This document shows, piece after piece, positions 25,989 through 33,529 of a stretch of DNA of 33,529 nucleotides. The notes under the pieces were generated by a model, which saw nothing but the letters and a program-made list of their open reading frames with translations, had not been told where the DNA came from and ran no database searches. Numbering within the stretch: the first letter of the stretch is position 1; every line of letters begins with the position of its first letter. The position numbers and the translations under genes were made by a program. Source of the DNA: an uncultured Siphonobacter sp. (GTDB taxonomy: Bacteria > Bacteroidota > Bacteroidia > Cytophagales > Spirosomataceae); contig CAJYHS010000168.1 of the NCBI GenBank assembly GCA_913774715.1, forward strand, positions 1 through 33,529, given 5' to 3'.

Positions 25989-27131
25989 TTACAGCGGGTT
26001 ACCGCCAGAGTTATTGATAAAATCGTTTTTTAAGTGAACTGTACTAATAGGACTTGCAAACCGAATTCTATGGTTCAAAACGATTTGCATAATTTTAAAA
26101 TTTATTTCCTCCTTAATTCGGTTGAACGTTCGTATATCCCGGGTTTCTACAAAATAGATGACTAGCACATCAAAAGACTGATCTCCGAAAGCGTCAAAAC
26201 GTATGACACCAGGTTTATTTTTTGTAAACTCATGAACGTCAATTACGTCCTGAATATCTTTTATTACTTCGGTTAATTGCTCCGAAGTCGTTCCTACGTC
26301 CAGCCGAATCGTATACTTGGCCCGGCGAAATTCCCGTTGGGTCAGATTTTCCAGCACCTGTGATACGATCAATCGATTAGGAACCGTAACCAGACTACCA
26401 TCTACCGTGCGTATACGTGTACTTCGAAATCCAATTTTCTCTACATCGCCAGTCATGGTTCCGATTTGCACCGCATCTCCTACCACGAACGAGCCATCCA
26501 TAAAAATGGTAAACGACGCAATCAGGTTTTCGAGGGTTTCCCGGGCAGCCAGAGCGATGGCAATACCACCAATACCAAGCCCAGTAATTAATGTGGCAAC
26601 GTCAATGTTGAATACCTTACCTGTAATTACCAGTCCCGCTATAATCACAATTAGTACAATCAGCAGATCCTTTACGAAAGGTACCAACTGATCATCCATT
26701 TTTGATTCCGTGCGTTCCGCCCGACGCGTGAAGACAATGGCCAGAAACTTAACAAAACGTACCAGAGCCCACGTTAGAGCCAGAATAAGTAAGCTTTTAT
26801 ACCCTCTAAGAAAAATGAGACGCAGGCCAAATTCCGATGGATGAGCCAGCTCCCACTGGCTAGGGATATGAATCAGGTCAAAGGCAAAAAAGACCATGAC
26901 CAGTAAAAACACATATTCCAGAGGTCGCCCGAGCAGGGCCACAAACTCCTGAACCGTAACATCATTCTCCCTGGAAAAACTTCGAACAATTCCGAAGGTG
27001 AGTTGACTTATTTTTTTTCCAATGAAACGCCGAAATAGCGTTCCAGTGATAAGGATACAAAAGAATCCTAAAAAATTGAGCCAGTTATTTCCTGGAAGAT
27101 ACTTGTTTAAAAAATCCTGAAACTGTTCCAA
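25989..27131 (-). CDS. MscS family mechanosensitive channel
   Basis: This 380-residue protein has about five membrane segments. The pore-lining helix and gate are the stretch LITGLGIGGIAIALAARETL (about 182-201), followed by the MscS beta-domain signature FMDGSFVVGDAVQIG and GDVEKIGFRSTRIRT, and then a soluble vestibule domain. MscS channels open under membrane tension to release solutes on osmotic downshock. It starts 49 bases after mobA and may share a message with it, with no functional link evident. Confidence 0.93.
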   Translation of the reverse strand: MEQFQDFLNKYLPGNNWLNFLGFFCILITGTLFRRFIGKKISQLTFGIVRSFSRENDVTVQEFVALLGRPLEYVFLLVMVFFAFDLIHIPSQWELAHPSEFGLRLIFLRGYKSLLILALTWALVRFVKFLAIVFTRRAERTESKMDDQLVPFVKDLLIVLIVIIAGLVITGKVFNIDVATLITGLGIGGIAIALAARETLENLIASFTIFMDGSFVVGDAVQIGTMTGDVEKIGFRSTRIRTVDGSLVTVPNRLIVSQVLENLTQREFRRAKYTIRLDVGTTSEQLTEVIKDIQDVIDVHEFTKNKPGVIRFDAFGDQSFDVLVIYFVETRDIRTFNRIKEEINFKIMQIVLNHRIRFASPISTVHLKNDFINNSGGNPL

Positions 27132-27180
27132 TGGTAATCTTCGGAATTGAAATCCGTAGCGGGGACTCTGAAGAGAAAGC

Positions 27181-27753
27181 TTATGGCTTTTTCCAGTATC
27201 GATAAGCTTCGGGGGTATCTACACTGATTAACTCTGAGGGCTGTGTTGGACTCAGGAAGGTAACGTCTGAGTTCGCTAGAAACTTTTGCAAGCTTAACTC
27301 TTTTTTTTCAAATAATACGCGAATAGCTAAAAAACTCGAAGGCTCGTAAATCGTCAGTAATGGTTCTATCTGATTCTCAGAACTCTTGTAAGTAGTGGCT
27401 TGACTTTCAGGGTTCCGATTTGTTACCAAAAAGCGAATCGTTTGTTCATTAATCAAAGGCATATCTACTGCCAATACTAACCACGCTACTTCTGAATTTG
27501 TTCCAATAGCCGATAGCAGTCCACCCATAGGTCCCTGTTCAGCGTATCGGTCAATGATGGTAACCTCCTTGTCAATGGGACGCTGGGCAGGGTTTCTAGA
27601 GAAGTACACCTTTTCGCAAACGCTACTTAACAAGCCTTGTATTACTTGCCATTGGGGTCTTTCCTGGTAACACAACCAGGCTTTATCCTGCCCCATCCGG
27701 GAACTTTGTCCCCCAGCCAGCACTAATCCCCAAAGTGGCGGTGATTGCTTCAT
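27181..27753 (-). CDS. mobA: Molybdenum cofactor guanylyltransferase MobA
   Basis: This 190-residue cytoplasmic enzyme has the nucleotidyltransferase signature LAGGQSSRMGQDKAWL (12-27), GPMGGLLSAI (74-83) and VDMPL (96-100), the last with the metal-binding Asp97. It attaches GMP to molybdopterin to make the bis-MGD form used by DMSO-reductase-type enzymes, so such an enzyme should be encoded elsewhere. It lies 112 bases after moaC on the same strand. A TACGTTTG at 27858-27865 could be a -7 element, but a -33 partner is missing. Confidence 0.92.
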   Translation of the reverse strand: MKQSPPLWGLVLAGGQSSRMGQDKAWLCYQERPQWQVIQGLLSSVCEKVYFSRNPAQRPIDKEVTIIDRYAEQGPMGGLLSAIGTNSEVAWLVLAVDMPLINEQTIRFLVTNRNPESQATTYKSSENQIEPLLTIYEPSSFLAIRVLFEKKELSLQKFLANSDVTFLSPTQPSELISVDTPEAYRYWKKP

Positions 27754-27865
27754 TCAGCGTTTGAGGTTTACTGTTTCAGGATTGTTTATTTTTTTAGGAT
27801 TATAGTCGGTTTGATTATTTTTTATTCTACTAGAGTTATTGAAAGAATCAACGATTTCAAACGTA

Positions 27866-28336
27866 TTAACGAGATTGAAAGTCCGACTTACCTCCCGTCT
27901 TGGTCAATAATCTTGTTTCCTGAATAACGATATCGTGCGATAAGGCTTTGCACATATCGTAAATCGTTAGAGCAGCAATGGAGGCTCCCGTAAGTGCTTC
28001 CATTTCAACTCCGGTCTTCGCTTCCAGGGCACAGGTACAGTCAATCTGCACCTGATTACCTATTACTTCAATTTTAAATTTACAGGAATCCAGTCCCAGT
28101 GGATGACAGAATGGTATTAAATCCGAAGTCTTTTTCGCCCCCATCGTCCCTGCAATAATGGCCGTATGGAACACCGGACCTTTCTTGGTCTTGATTTCAC
28201 CATCCTGCAAAGCTTCCAGGACGGCGGGAGGTAATAAAACCAGACTTCGGGCCGTAGCTGTCCGGCGGGTAATCGACTTATCTCCTACATCCACCATGGT
28301 AGGATTCGCATTTTCATCTATATGAGAAAGAGGCAT
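27866..28336 (-). CDS. moaC: Cyclic pyranopterin monophosphate synthase MoaC
   Basis: With the start at 28336 the protein is 156 residues, close to the E. coli length, and aligns from its first residues (MPLSHIDENANPTMVDV). Motifs are DLIPFCHPL and KTGVEMEALTGASIAALTIY, then DMCKAL and KTGGKSG-like KTGGKSDF at the end. It acts after MoaA, converting the 3',8-cyclo-GTP intermediate to cPMP. The frame is open up to 28444, but that 36-residue extension (with SQLTT and KLTT repeats) is encoded by an inverted-repeat element and is not family sequence, so I reject it. The element ends one base before the chosen ATG. Confidence 0.93.
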   Translation of the reverse strand: MPLSHIDENANPTMVDVGDKSITRRTATARSLVLLPPAVLEALQDGEIKTKKGPVFHTAIIAGTMGAKKTSDLIPFCHPLGLDSCKFKIEVIGNQVQIDCTCALEAKTGVEMEALTGASIAALTIYDMCKALSHDIVIQETRLLTKTGGKSDFQSR

Positions 28337-28337
28337 A

Positions 28338-28458
28338 TTAGTTGTCAGTTGACTGTTTTTAGTTGTCAGTTTTTGAGGTGGCAAGAATGCCATTATCCCT
28401 AATACTCGCTGCCTTTTCGATCTCAACGGCCAACTGTAAACCAAAAACTGACAACTAA
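28338..28458. repeat. 121-bp inverted-repeat (MITE/REP-like) element
   Basis: The ends match as TTAGTTGTCAGTT (28338-28350) and AACTGACAACTAA (28446-28458). A second direct copy of the left end at 28359 extends this to a 17-bp perfect inverted repeat (28359-28375 with 28442-28458). No coding capacity or clear target duplication is visible. It separates moaC from the methyltransferase gene. Calling it mobile is inference; confirmation needs more copies in the genome. Confidence 0.6.
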
Positions 28459-28460
28459 CC

Positions 28461-29027
28461 TTATTTTTTCACGCCAATCATAATCCCCGTGGCCCAGTCC
28501 TGTTGGGTAATCCAGAGTTGAGGTTCTGAAAGGAGTCGTTCCTTTAATAAATTGGCTTTAATATCGTGTCCTTCGGGCCAGTTGGCTTGAGGTAACAAAT
28601 CATCGATGATGTACAGGCCACCCGGCTTTAACATAGCCAGCGTTTCGTCGAGTAAGAGGTACTTTCCGTGCCAGGTATCCGCAAAGATATAATCAAATGT
28701 TTCCTGACCATTGGCTTCCAGCCACTCCCCGGCATCAGCCCGCACCAGTTGTAGTCGTTCGTCGCTGTGCAGATGCCGTTCAGCGATGTCCAGAAATCTG
28801 GGGTCATTATCGACGGAAATGAGCGTCGATGAAGCGTCCATTCCGGCTAGAATCCAGCTGGTAGATAATCCGGTTCCCGTGCCTAATTCCAGAAATTTCC
28901 CACCAGGTTTGGTGGCAGCCAGCGTGCGAAGCAAAGATCCCGTCAGGGGTTCGGAAGCCATGGTAAAACCAGACTCCTGGGTATCTTTTAAAATTGCTTC
29001 GTAAGCAAAAGGTTCACTTGTACTCAT
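28461..29027 (-). CDS. Class I SAM-dependent (O-)methyltransferase
   Basis: With the start at 29027 (MSTSEPFAYEAIL) the protein has 188 residues and a Rossmann core: motif I ELGTGTGLST (47-56), acidic motif II SVDND (71-75), FDYIFADTWHGKY (111-123) with the post-II Asp, and LKPGGLYIIDDLL. It resembles the O-methyltransferase group acting on small molecules; the acceptor is unknown. The frame is open to 29111, but that stretch encodes the DPP IV terminator hairpin, so the inner Met is preferred. It sits between DPP IV and moaC. Confidence 0.85.
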   Translation of the reverse strand: MSTSEPFAYEAILKDTQESGFTMASEPLTGSLLRTLAATKPGGKFLELGTGTGLSTSWILAGMDASSTLISVDNDPRFLDIAERHLHSDERLQLVRADAGEWLEANGQETFDYIFADTWHGKYLLLDETLAMLKPGGLYIIDDLLPQANWPEGHDIKANLLKERLLSEPQLWITQQDWATGIMIGVKK

Positions 29028-29049
29028 CGATTTGCGGCTTAAGAAAGTA

Positions 29050-29083
29050 TGAAAATAAAAATGGCAACGCCGAAGCGTTGCCA
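29050..29083 (-). terminator. Rho-independent terminator after DPP IV
   Basis: On the minus strand TGGCAACGC-TTCG-GCGTTGCCA is a 9-bp stem closed by a stable TTCG tetraloop (29062-29083), followed by ATTTTTATTTT. It begins 34 bases past the DPP IV stop. Confidence 0.9.
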
Positions 29084-29116
29084 AATCTAAGCGATTCTCT
29101 GTAAAACGCAATAGTC

Positions 29117-31330
29117 CTACTTGGCTCCCGGAGGGCAGTTTTTCAGCAAAAAGTCCGTGTAGGTTTTTGATAAGTGCTGAGCCGTTCCTTCCCCTTCCGA
29201 AATGCTATGACTTCGATTGGGATAAATCATCAGGCTAAACAGTTTACCTGCCTTAATCAAATGATTTATCAACACCTCTGCATTTTGATAGTGTACGTTA
29301 TCATCACCCGTTCCGTGAATATAGAGGAGGTTACCTTTCAGATTTTTGACGTGAGTAATTGGAGAACCTTTCGCGTAGTCAGCCTGAGCTTCCGATGGAA
29401 TACCCATGTACCGCTCTTCATATACGTTATCATACAAATGCAAGTCAGAAATGGCGGCAATCGCAATTCCTGTCTGATATAGGTCGGGATACTGCATCAG
29501 AGCATTCAGTGTAGACATGCCACCGCCACTCCAGCCCCAGATAGCCACGCGATCTTTATCGATGAATGGCCATTTAATAATTTCCTGCGTAGCCAGACCC
29601 TGATCTTTTGTATTCACAATGCCATTGTTTCGATAAATAGCTTTTCGCCAGGCCCGACCTTTCGGTGCAGGGGTACCCCGGTTATCCAGTGAAATATAAA
29701 TATATCCTTTGTCCGCCATACTACCCTGAAACAGCCGGTTATAACCGGCTCCGAAACGATCTACTACCGTTGCTGAGGCGGGTTCTCCATACACGTAAAA
29801 AACAACAGGATACTTCTTCGTCGAATCAAAGTTGGCAGGCTTAACCATCCAGCCGTCCATCACTGTACCTTCCGAAGTCTTTACCTGGAAAAAATCCATT
29901 TTTATCCGACCGGCTTTTAACTCTGGCTCGGTCTTGCCATCGGCTGGCTTGTGTGAAGGCAGCGTAATGAAACCGCTCGTAGGCTGATAGTTAGCCGAAG
30001 AAAAGGAATGACTTGCCCACAAGCCGTTTGGAGAAATTTCGTAATCGTTTGTACCCGCATATTTCGCTGGCGTCAATCGTTCGGCACTACCTTTACCGTT
30101 CAGTTTCAATCGGTACAGGTATTGCTGAGTAGCATTAGTTGGGGAAGCGGCAAAATATACATACCCGTTTTTCTCATCAACCGTATAGACATTAATGATG
30201 TCGTAGGGTTCTTTCGAAAGCAGGGTTTCCTTACCCTCTCTTGTGATTTTGTATAACTGACGCCAGCCTCCTTTTTCACTCAGGTATAAAAACTCTTTGT
30301 TACCAGCCAGCCAGTACCAGTTGGTTACTTCGCTTTCTGACCAGTTACTACGTACGTCAACCCAGGCTTCGTCGGTTTCTTTATTAATAACTTTTGCCGA
30401 ACCTGTCGCACCATTTGCTACGTACAAGGTACTTTCCTGCTGACGACGGTTCAGTTGCTGAATTAGTAACTCCGAACTGCCGGGAATCCATTCCATCCGG
30501 GGTAACAGATTGTTATCAGGTTCGCCCGGAATCTGGATCGGTGTAATTTTTCCCGTTGCTACTTCAACCGTCTTGACGAAGGTTGGTGAAGGCTTCTCGC
30601 CTGCTTTGGGATACTCTACAGGAACATTGAACGAGTACGTTGAATCCGTATTATTGATCATCAGGAAGTTCCGAATCTTGCGGGCATCTACCGTCCAGAA
30701 AGCAATCCGCTTCCCATCTGGGGACCAGCGAAAACCATCCCGGCAGTCGAGTTCTTCTTCGTAAACCCAGTCAAAGGTTCCATTGATTAATCGGTCTGTT
30801 CCATCGGTCGTTAAAGGCTTAATCGCTCCCGACTTCAGGTCTTCGACATAAAGGTTATGTTTGGAAACATAAGCTACCTGCGAGCCATCCGGCGAAAGCT
30901 TGGCAAACATGAGTGAGCTTTCAGGTAACGATTGTCCCAGCTTTTTCAATGAGTTACCATTCAGATCCAACAGGTAATAATCCCCACGTGTCGCATACCG
31001 CCACACTTTCTTGGCGTTGGTATACATCAGAACTTTTTTTAGCGTGGGCAGGTAATCGAACGCCTGAACCCGCAAAGGTGCACTTGCTCCGGCGGGGGTA
31101 ATTTGTTGTTTGGTTACCAAGGTAGTAGTCGCACCCGTTTTTACGTCCGTCTGGATTAACTCTCCGCTATGAAAGTCCAGATACGAATTACCATCCGGCG
31201 ACCAGTGGAATTTACGGGCATCAAGAATGGTCAGGGCTTGCGGACCGTAAGGCTCCGCTGAGGGCTGAGCAATGGCACAGACCGTACTTATAAAAACGAA
31301 TAAGGGAATGAGAAAAAACGGTTTTCGCAT
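29117..31330 (-). CDS. S9 family dipeptidyl-peptidase IV
   Basis: This 737-residue protein has a signal peptide (1-22, ending AIAQ), an eight-bladed beta-propeller (about 30-470) and a C-terminal alpha/beta-hydrolase. The catalytic triad is Ser601 in GWSGGGMS, Asp676 in GTGDDNVH and His708 in NRSHSISEG. The propeller carries FDWVYEEELDCRDGFRWSP, whose paired glutamates match the DPP IV residues that hold the substrate N-terminus. It should release dipeptides with Pro or Ala in second position in the periplasm. It has a strong terminator and its start diverges from moeA across 189 bases. Confidence 0.95.
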   Translation of the reverse strand: MRKPFFLIPLFVFISTVCAIAQPSAEPYGPQALTILDARKFHWSPDGNSYLDFHSGELIQTDVKTGATTTLVTKQQITPAGASAPLRVQAFDYLPTLKKVLMYTNAKKVWRYATRGDYYLLDLNGNSLKKLGQSLPESSLMFAKLSPDGSQVAYVSKHNLYVEDLKSGAIKPLTTDGTDRLINGTFDWVYEEELDCRDGFRWSPDGKRIAFWTVDARKIRNFLMINNTDSTYSFNVPVEYPKAGEKPSPTFVKTVEVATGKITPIQIPGEPDNNLLPRMEWIPGSSELLIQQLNRRQQESTLYVANGATGSAKVINKETDEAWVDVRSNWSESEVTNWYWLAGNKEFLYLSEKGGWRQLYKITREGKETLLSKEPYDIINVYTVDEKNGYVYFAASPTNATQQYLYRLKLNGKGSAERLTPAKYAGTNDYEISPNGLWASHSFSSANYQPTSGFITLPSHKPADGKTEPELKAGRIKMDFFQVKTSEGTVMDGWMVKPANFDSTKKYPVVFYVYGEPASATVVDRFGAGYNRLFQGSMADKGYIYISLDNRGTPAPKGRAWRKAIYRNNGIVNTKDQGLATQEIIKWPFIDKDRVAIWGWSGGGMSTLNALMQYPDLYQTGIAIAAISDLHLYDNVYEERYMGIPSEAQADYAKGSPITHVKNLKGNLLYIHGTGDDNVHYQNAEVLINHLIKAGKLFSLMIYPNRSHSISEGEGTAQHLSKTYTDFLLKNCPPGAK

Positions 31331-31519
31331 AAAAAATGGATTAGTCTTAGGCTTGCTGAGATGGGCGTAATGATTTTTTTTACTAAACTTCTGCTGAATT
31401 TAAACTCTTTGGCTTAAACTCAACTTACAAATAGAACCAAGAAAATCAATATTTAAAAGCAATCGGGCCGGAAGCATGGATTGAATACACCGCCTCTGCC
31501 ATCTTTGATGTTCTGATTT

Positions 31520-32725
31520 ATGCCTTTGCTTATGATTCCTGTTCAAGAAGCCTATCGAATCATTACTGCCAATCGGACGAATTGGGGTACTGAAACCATT
31601 CCCTTACCGCTAGCCAGCCGTCGTATTCTGGCGGAACCCATCACAGCCGACCGCGATTTTCCTCCCTTTGACCGGGTAACGATGGACGGCATCGCCATTG
31701 CTCTTGAGGCTCCCATCACGGAGGGACTCTTTCGCATGGAGGCTACCCAATACGCGGGAGAAGCTCCGAAATTGATTACCTCTCGGGGTTCTGCCATTGA
31801 AGTAATGACCGGAGCCGTTCTTCCATCCAATACCAATACGGTTATCCGGTATGAAGATGTAACGTTTTCCGAATACGGAAATAAGCGTTTTGCGGCGTTG
31901 AATGCCTCCGTCAACCCTCAGCAAAATGTTCATCATCAGGGAAGCGACCGTCAAACTGGCGAGGTGTTACTCCAACCCGGTATTCGGTTAGGTTCTTCCG
32001 AAATCGGTATTCTGGCTTCAGTGGGTAAAGCGGAAGTGCTGGTGGAGAAGAAACCCCGGATTGCTATCATTTCAACGGGCGATGAACTGGTGGACATTCA
32101 GGTTACGCCCCTTCCCTATCAGATTCGTAAATCGAGTGGTTATCAGCTGGCGGCGGCTTTACAGGAAATGGGCTTTGCCAGCGAGTTATTCCACCTGCCC
32201 GATCATCCTGAATCACTGGAAAATAAACTCGGTGACTTACTACAGAATTTTGAAATTCTAATTCTAACGGGCGGTGTTTCAGCAGGAAAAAAGGATTTTG
32301 TACCCGCAACGCTGGAAAAGCTGGGCGTTCAGAAACAGTTTCACAAAGTAGCTCAACGGCCCGGAAAACCCGTGTGGTTTGGCGTCAAATCAGGTAAAAA
32401 TGCTGTTTTTGCCCTGCCCGGTAACCCCGTTTCGACTTTTGCCTGTTTTCTGAAATACGTTCGGCCTTATCTACTGCGAGAAACGCTTACACCGATGAAA
32501 GCCGTTCTTTCAGAAAGGGTCGTCTTCAAACCTGAACTCACTTACTTTTTGACGGTTGCAGCTTCTTTTAATGAAGAAGGGCGACTCATAGCAAACCCAT
32601 TAAAAGGCTCGGGATCAGGCGATTTTGCAAACTTATTAGAATGTACCGGATTTCTGGAACTCCCCGCGGATCGTTCCGAATTTGAAGCGGGTGAAGTTTT
32701 TTCTTACCTCTCTTTCCGATCTTAA
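31520..32725 (+). CDS. moeA: Molybdopterin molybdenumtransferase MoeA
   Basis: This 401-residue enzyme inserts molybdate into adenylated molybdopterin. Motifs in order: DFPPFDRVTMDG (46-57), VMTGAVLPS (95-103), STGDELV (185-191), TGGVSAGKKDF (250-260), RPGKPVWFG (280-288) and ALPGNPVSTF (298-307). The start may be Met5 (31532), since MIPVQEAY matches the usual start better than MPLLM. It is on the opposite strand from moaC and mobA, 3 kb away. Confidence 0.95.
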   Translation: MPLLMIPVQEAYRIITANRTNWGTETIPLPLASRRILAEPITADRDFPPFDRVTMDGIAIALEAPITEGLFRMEATQYAGEAPKLITSRGSAIEVMTGAVLPSNTNTVIRYEDVTFSEYGNKRFAALNASVNPQQNVHHQGSDRQTGEVLLQPGIRLGSSEIGILASVGKAEVLVEKKPRIAIISTGDELVDIQVTPLPYQIRKSSGYQLAAALQEMGFASELFHLPDHPESLENKLGDLLQNFEILILTGGVSAGKKDFVPATLEKLGVQKQFHKVAQRPGKPVWFGVKSGKNAVFALPGNPVSTFACFLKYVRPYLLRETLTPMKAVLSERVVFKPELTYFLTVAASFNEEGRLIANPLKGSGSGDFANLLECTGFLELPADRSEFEAGEVFSYLSFRS

Positions 32726-32747
32726 TACGTCTAACCGTAGTTGAGCT

Positions 32748-33529
32748 ATGCTTTCCTTACCAGCCATGCAACAGGAAGTTTATCAGGAATTCTTACGCAT
32801 TTTTCAGTATTGGGAAACGCATACTGTCGATCCTCGTGGGGGATTTTACGGTCGTGTAGATGCAAACAACCAGCCTGACCCCAAAGCCGAAAAGGCGATT
32901 GTGCTCAATGCCCGTATCCTCTGGTCTTTTTCGCTGGCCTACCGGGTTACCCGGAATCCAGAATACCGAACGCTGGCTTACCGGGCCTATCGCTACATAA
33001 AAACCTATTTCTGGGATACAAAAAACGGCGGAGTGTACTGGTCGGTCAACGCAGATGGAAGCCCTTCCATTACCAAAAAACAGTTGTATGGTCAGGGTTT
33101 TGCTTTGTATGGATTGAGTGAATATTACCGGGCTACGGAAGATCACGAGGTACTGGAAGATGCAAAACAGTTATTTCATACCCTGATTGAAAAGGCGTAC
33201 GATCCGAAGAAGGGCGGCTTCATCGAGGCCTTTAACGAAGACTGGTCTCAAACCAACGATTATATTTTGAGTAAAGGCGAAGAGCGAAAATCAATGAATA
33301 CACACCTCCATTTGATTGAACCCTTCACGAATCTATACCGAGTTTGGCCCGATCCAGCATTGAAAGAACACATTCGCTCAATGCTGGAAAATGACTTCAT
33401 AACTCACATCATTGATCCGAAGAGTTACCACATGCGGTTATTTTTTACGGAAGACTGGCAGGTAAAATCTACTGAAGTCTCTTACGGTCACGACATAGAA
33501 GCGTCGTGGTTGTTATATGAAACGGCAGA
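32748..33529 (+). CDS. N-acylglucosamine/cellobiose 2-epimerase family enzyme (3' end outside window)
   Basis: From ATG at 32748, 260 codons stay open to the edge. The frame shows the alpha/alpha-barrel epimerase pattern: ILWSFSLAYR, GGVYWSVNADG, KKQLYGQGFALYGLSEYY, KSMNTHLHLIEPFTNLYR with catalytic-type His residues, and SYGHDIEASWLLYE. This is the cellobiose 2-epimerase set, which turns beta-1,4-linked glucose ends into mannose ends, as in mannan and cellobiose metabolism. It starts 22 bases after moeA, so cotranscription is possible though functionally unrelated. Met7 (32766) is an alternative start. Related sugar genes may lie beyond the window. Confidence 0.9.
   Translation, partial: MLSLPAMQQEVYQEFLRIFQYWETHTVDPRGGFYGRVDANNQPDPKAEKAIVLNARILWSFSLAYRVTRNPEYRTLAYRAYRYIKTYFWDTKNGGVYWSVNADGSPSITKKQLYGQGFALYGLSEYYRATEDHEVLEDAKQLFHTLIEKAYDPKKGGFIEAFNEDWSQTNDYILSKGEERKSMNTHLHLIEPFTNLYRVWPDPALKEHIRSMLENDFITHIIDPKSYHMRLFFTEDWQVKSTEVSYGHDIEASWLLYETA

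Noticed and set aside
26317-26691. Plus-strand open frame of 124 codons
   Set aside because: Antisense to the conserved MscS pore and beta-domain; no recognisable motif.
28337-28444. N-terminal extension of MoaC (36 residues)
   Set aside because: It is encoded by the inverted-repeat element, contains repeat-derived SQLTT/KLTT peptides, and has no match in the family; the inner ATG at 28336 gives the standard length.
29028-29111. N-terminal extension of the methyltransferase (28 residues)
   Set aside because: It spans the DPP IV terminator hairpin and adds residues atypical of the family.
1-33529. CRISPR array, prophage, transposase or integrative element
   Set aside because: No regularly spaced repeats, phage structural genes, integrase or transposase motifs were found; the only repeat element is the short one at 28338-28458.

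Overview
The window looks like chromosomal DNA from a Bacteroidota bacterium, most likely of the order Cytophagales (Spirosoma/Siphonobacter/Dyadobacter-like). The evidence is a Rho factor with a long low-complexity N-terminal insertion, a secreted esterase followed by Ig-like repeats of the kind seen in type IX secretion cargo, WbqC, DUF502, DUF2809 and DUF3820 family proteins, a dipeptidyl-peptidase IV, and a promoter-like TTG-N21-TACATTTG sequence upstream of rho. No rRNA, tRNA, transposase, phage gene or CRISPR array was seen. I count 32 protein genes, 28 of them on the minus strand; the first and last run off the window.

Layout. 1-2582: secreted SASA-type carbohydrate esterase (partial) and a DUF3820/DUF2809 pair. 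2744-5931: rRNA pseudouridine synthase (+) converging through a bidirectional terminator on the ClpC unfoldase (-). 6024-7688: WbqC-like protein (-) diverging from an LpxL-like acyltransferase (+). 7743-11545: a tightly packed minus-strand run (thioesterase, YihY, PhyH-like dioxygenase, GT2 glycosyltransferase, YciO-like protein) bounded by strong hairpins on both sides. 11605-13765: mltG and an Ldh-family oxidoreductase. 13897-16680: a Crp-type regulator, an AzgA-type purine permease and an exported MTA/SAH nucleosidase, which together suggest periplasmic adenine release and uptake. 16681-17376: 0.7 kb AT-rich non-coding region ending in a perfect 19-bp hairpin. 17377-21277: aroA, a secreted hypothetical protein, a DUF502 membrane protein and an M42 aminopeptidase. 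21335-23586: a three-gene envelope cassette, a double-OmpA-domain protein plus two tandem paralogous membrane-anchored helix-hairpin-helix proteins. 23921-28336: rho, an MscS channel, mobA and moaC. 28461-31330: a SAM methyltransferase and DPP IV. 31520-33529: moeA and the start of a cellobiose 2-epimerase-like gene.

How the genes work together. moaC, mobA and moeA provide three molybdenum-cofactor steps around 27-33 kb but are split by unrelated genes and by strand; moaA, moaD, moaE and mog are not in the window. mltG, the LpxL-like gene, aroA, rho, clpC and rluE are ordinary housekeeping genes. The parts most worth a second look are the OmpA/HhH cassette, the exported nucleosidase with its permease, the dioxygenase/glycosyltransferase pair, and a 121-bp inverted-repeat element sitting one base from the likely moaC start codon.
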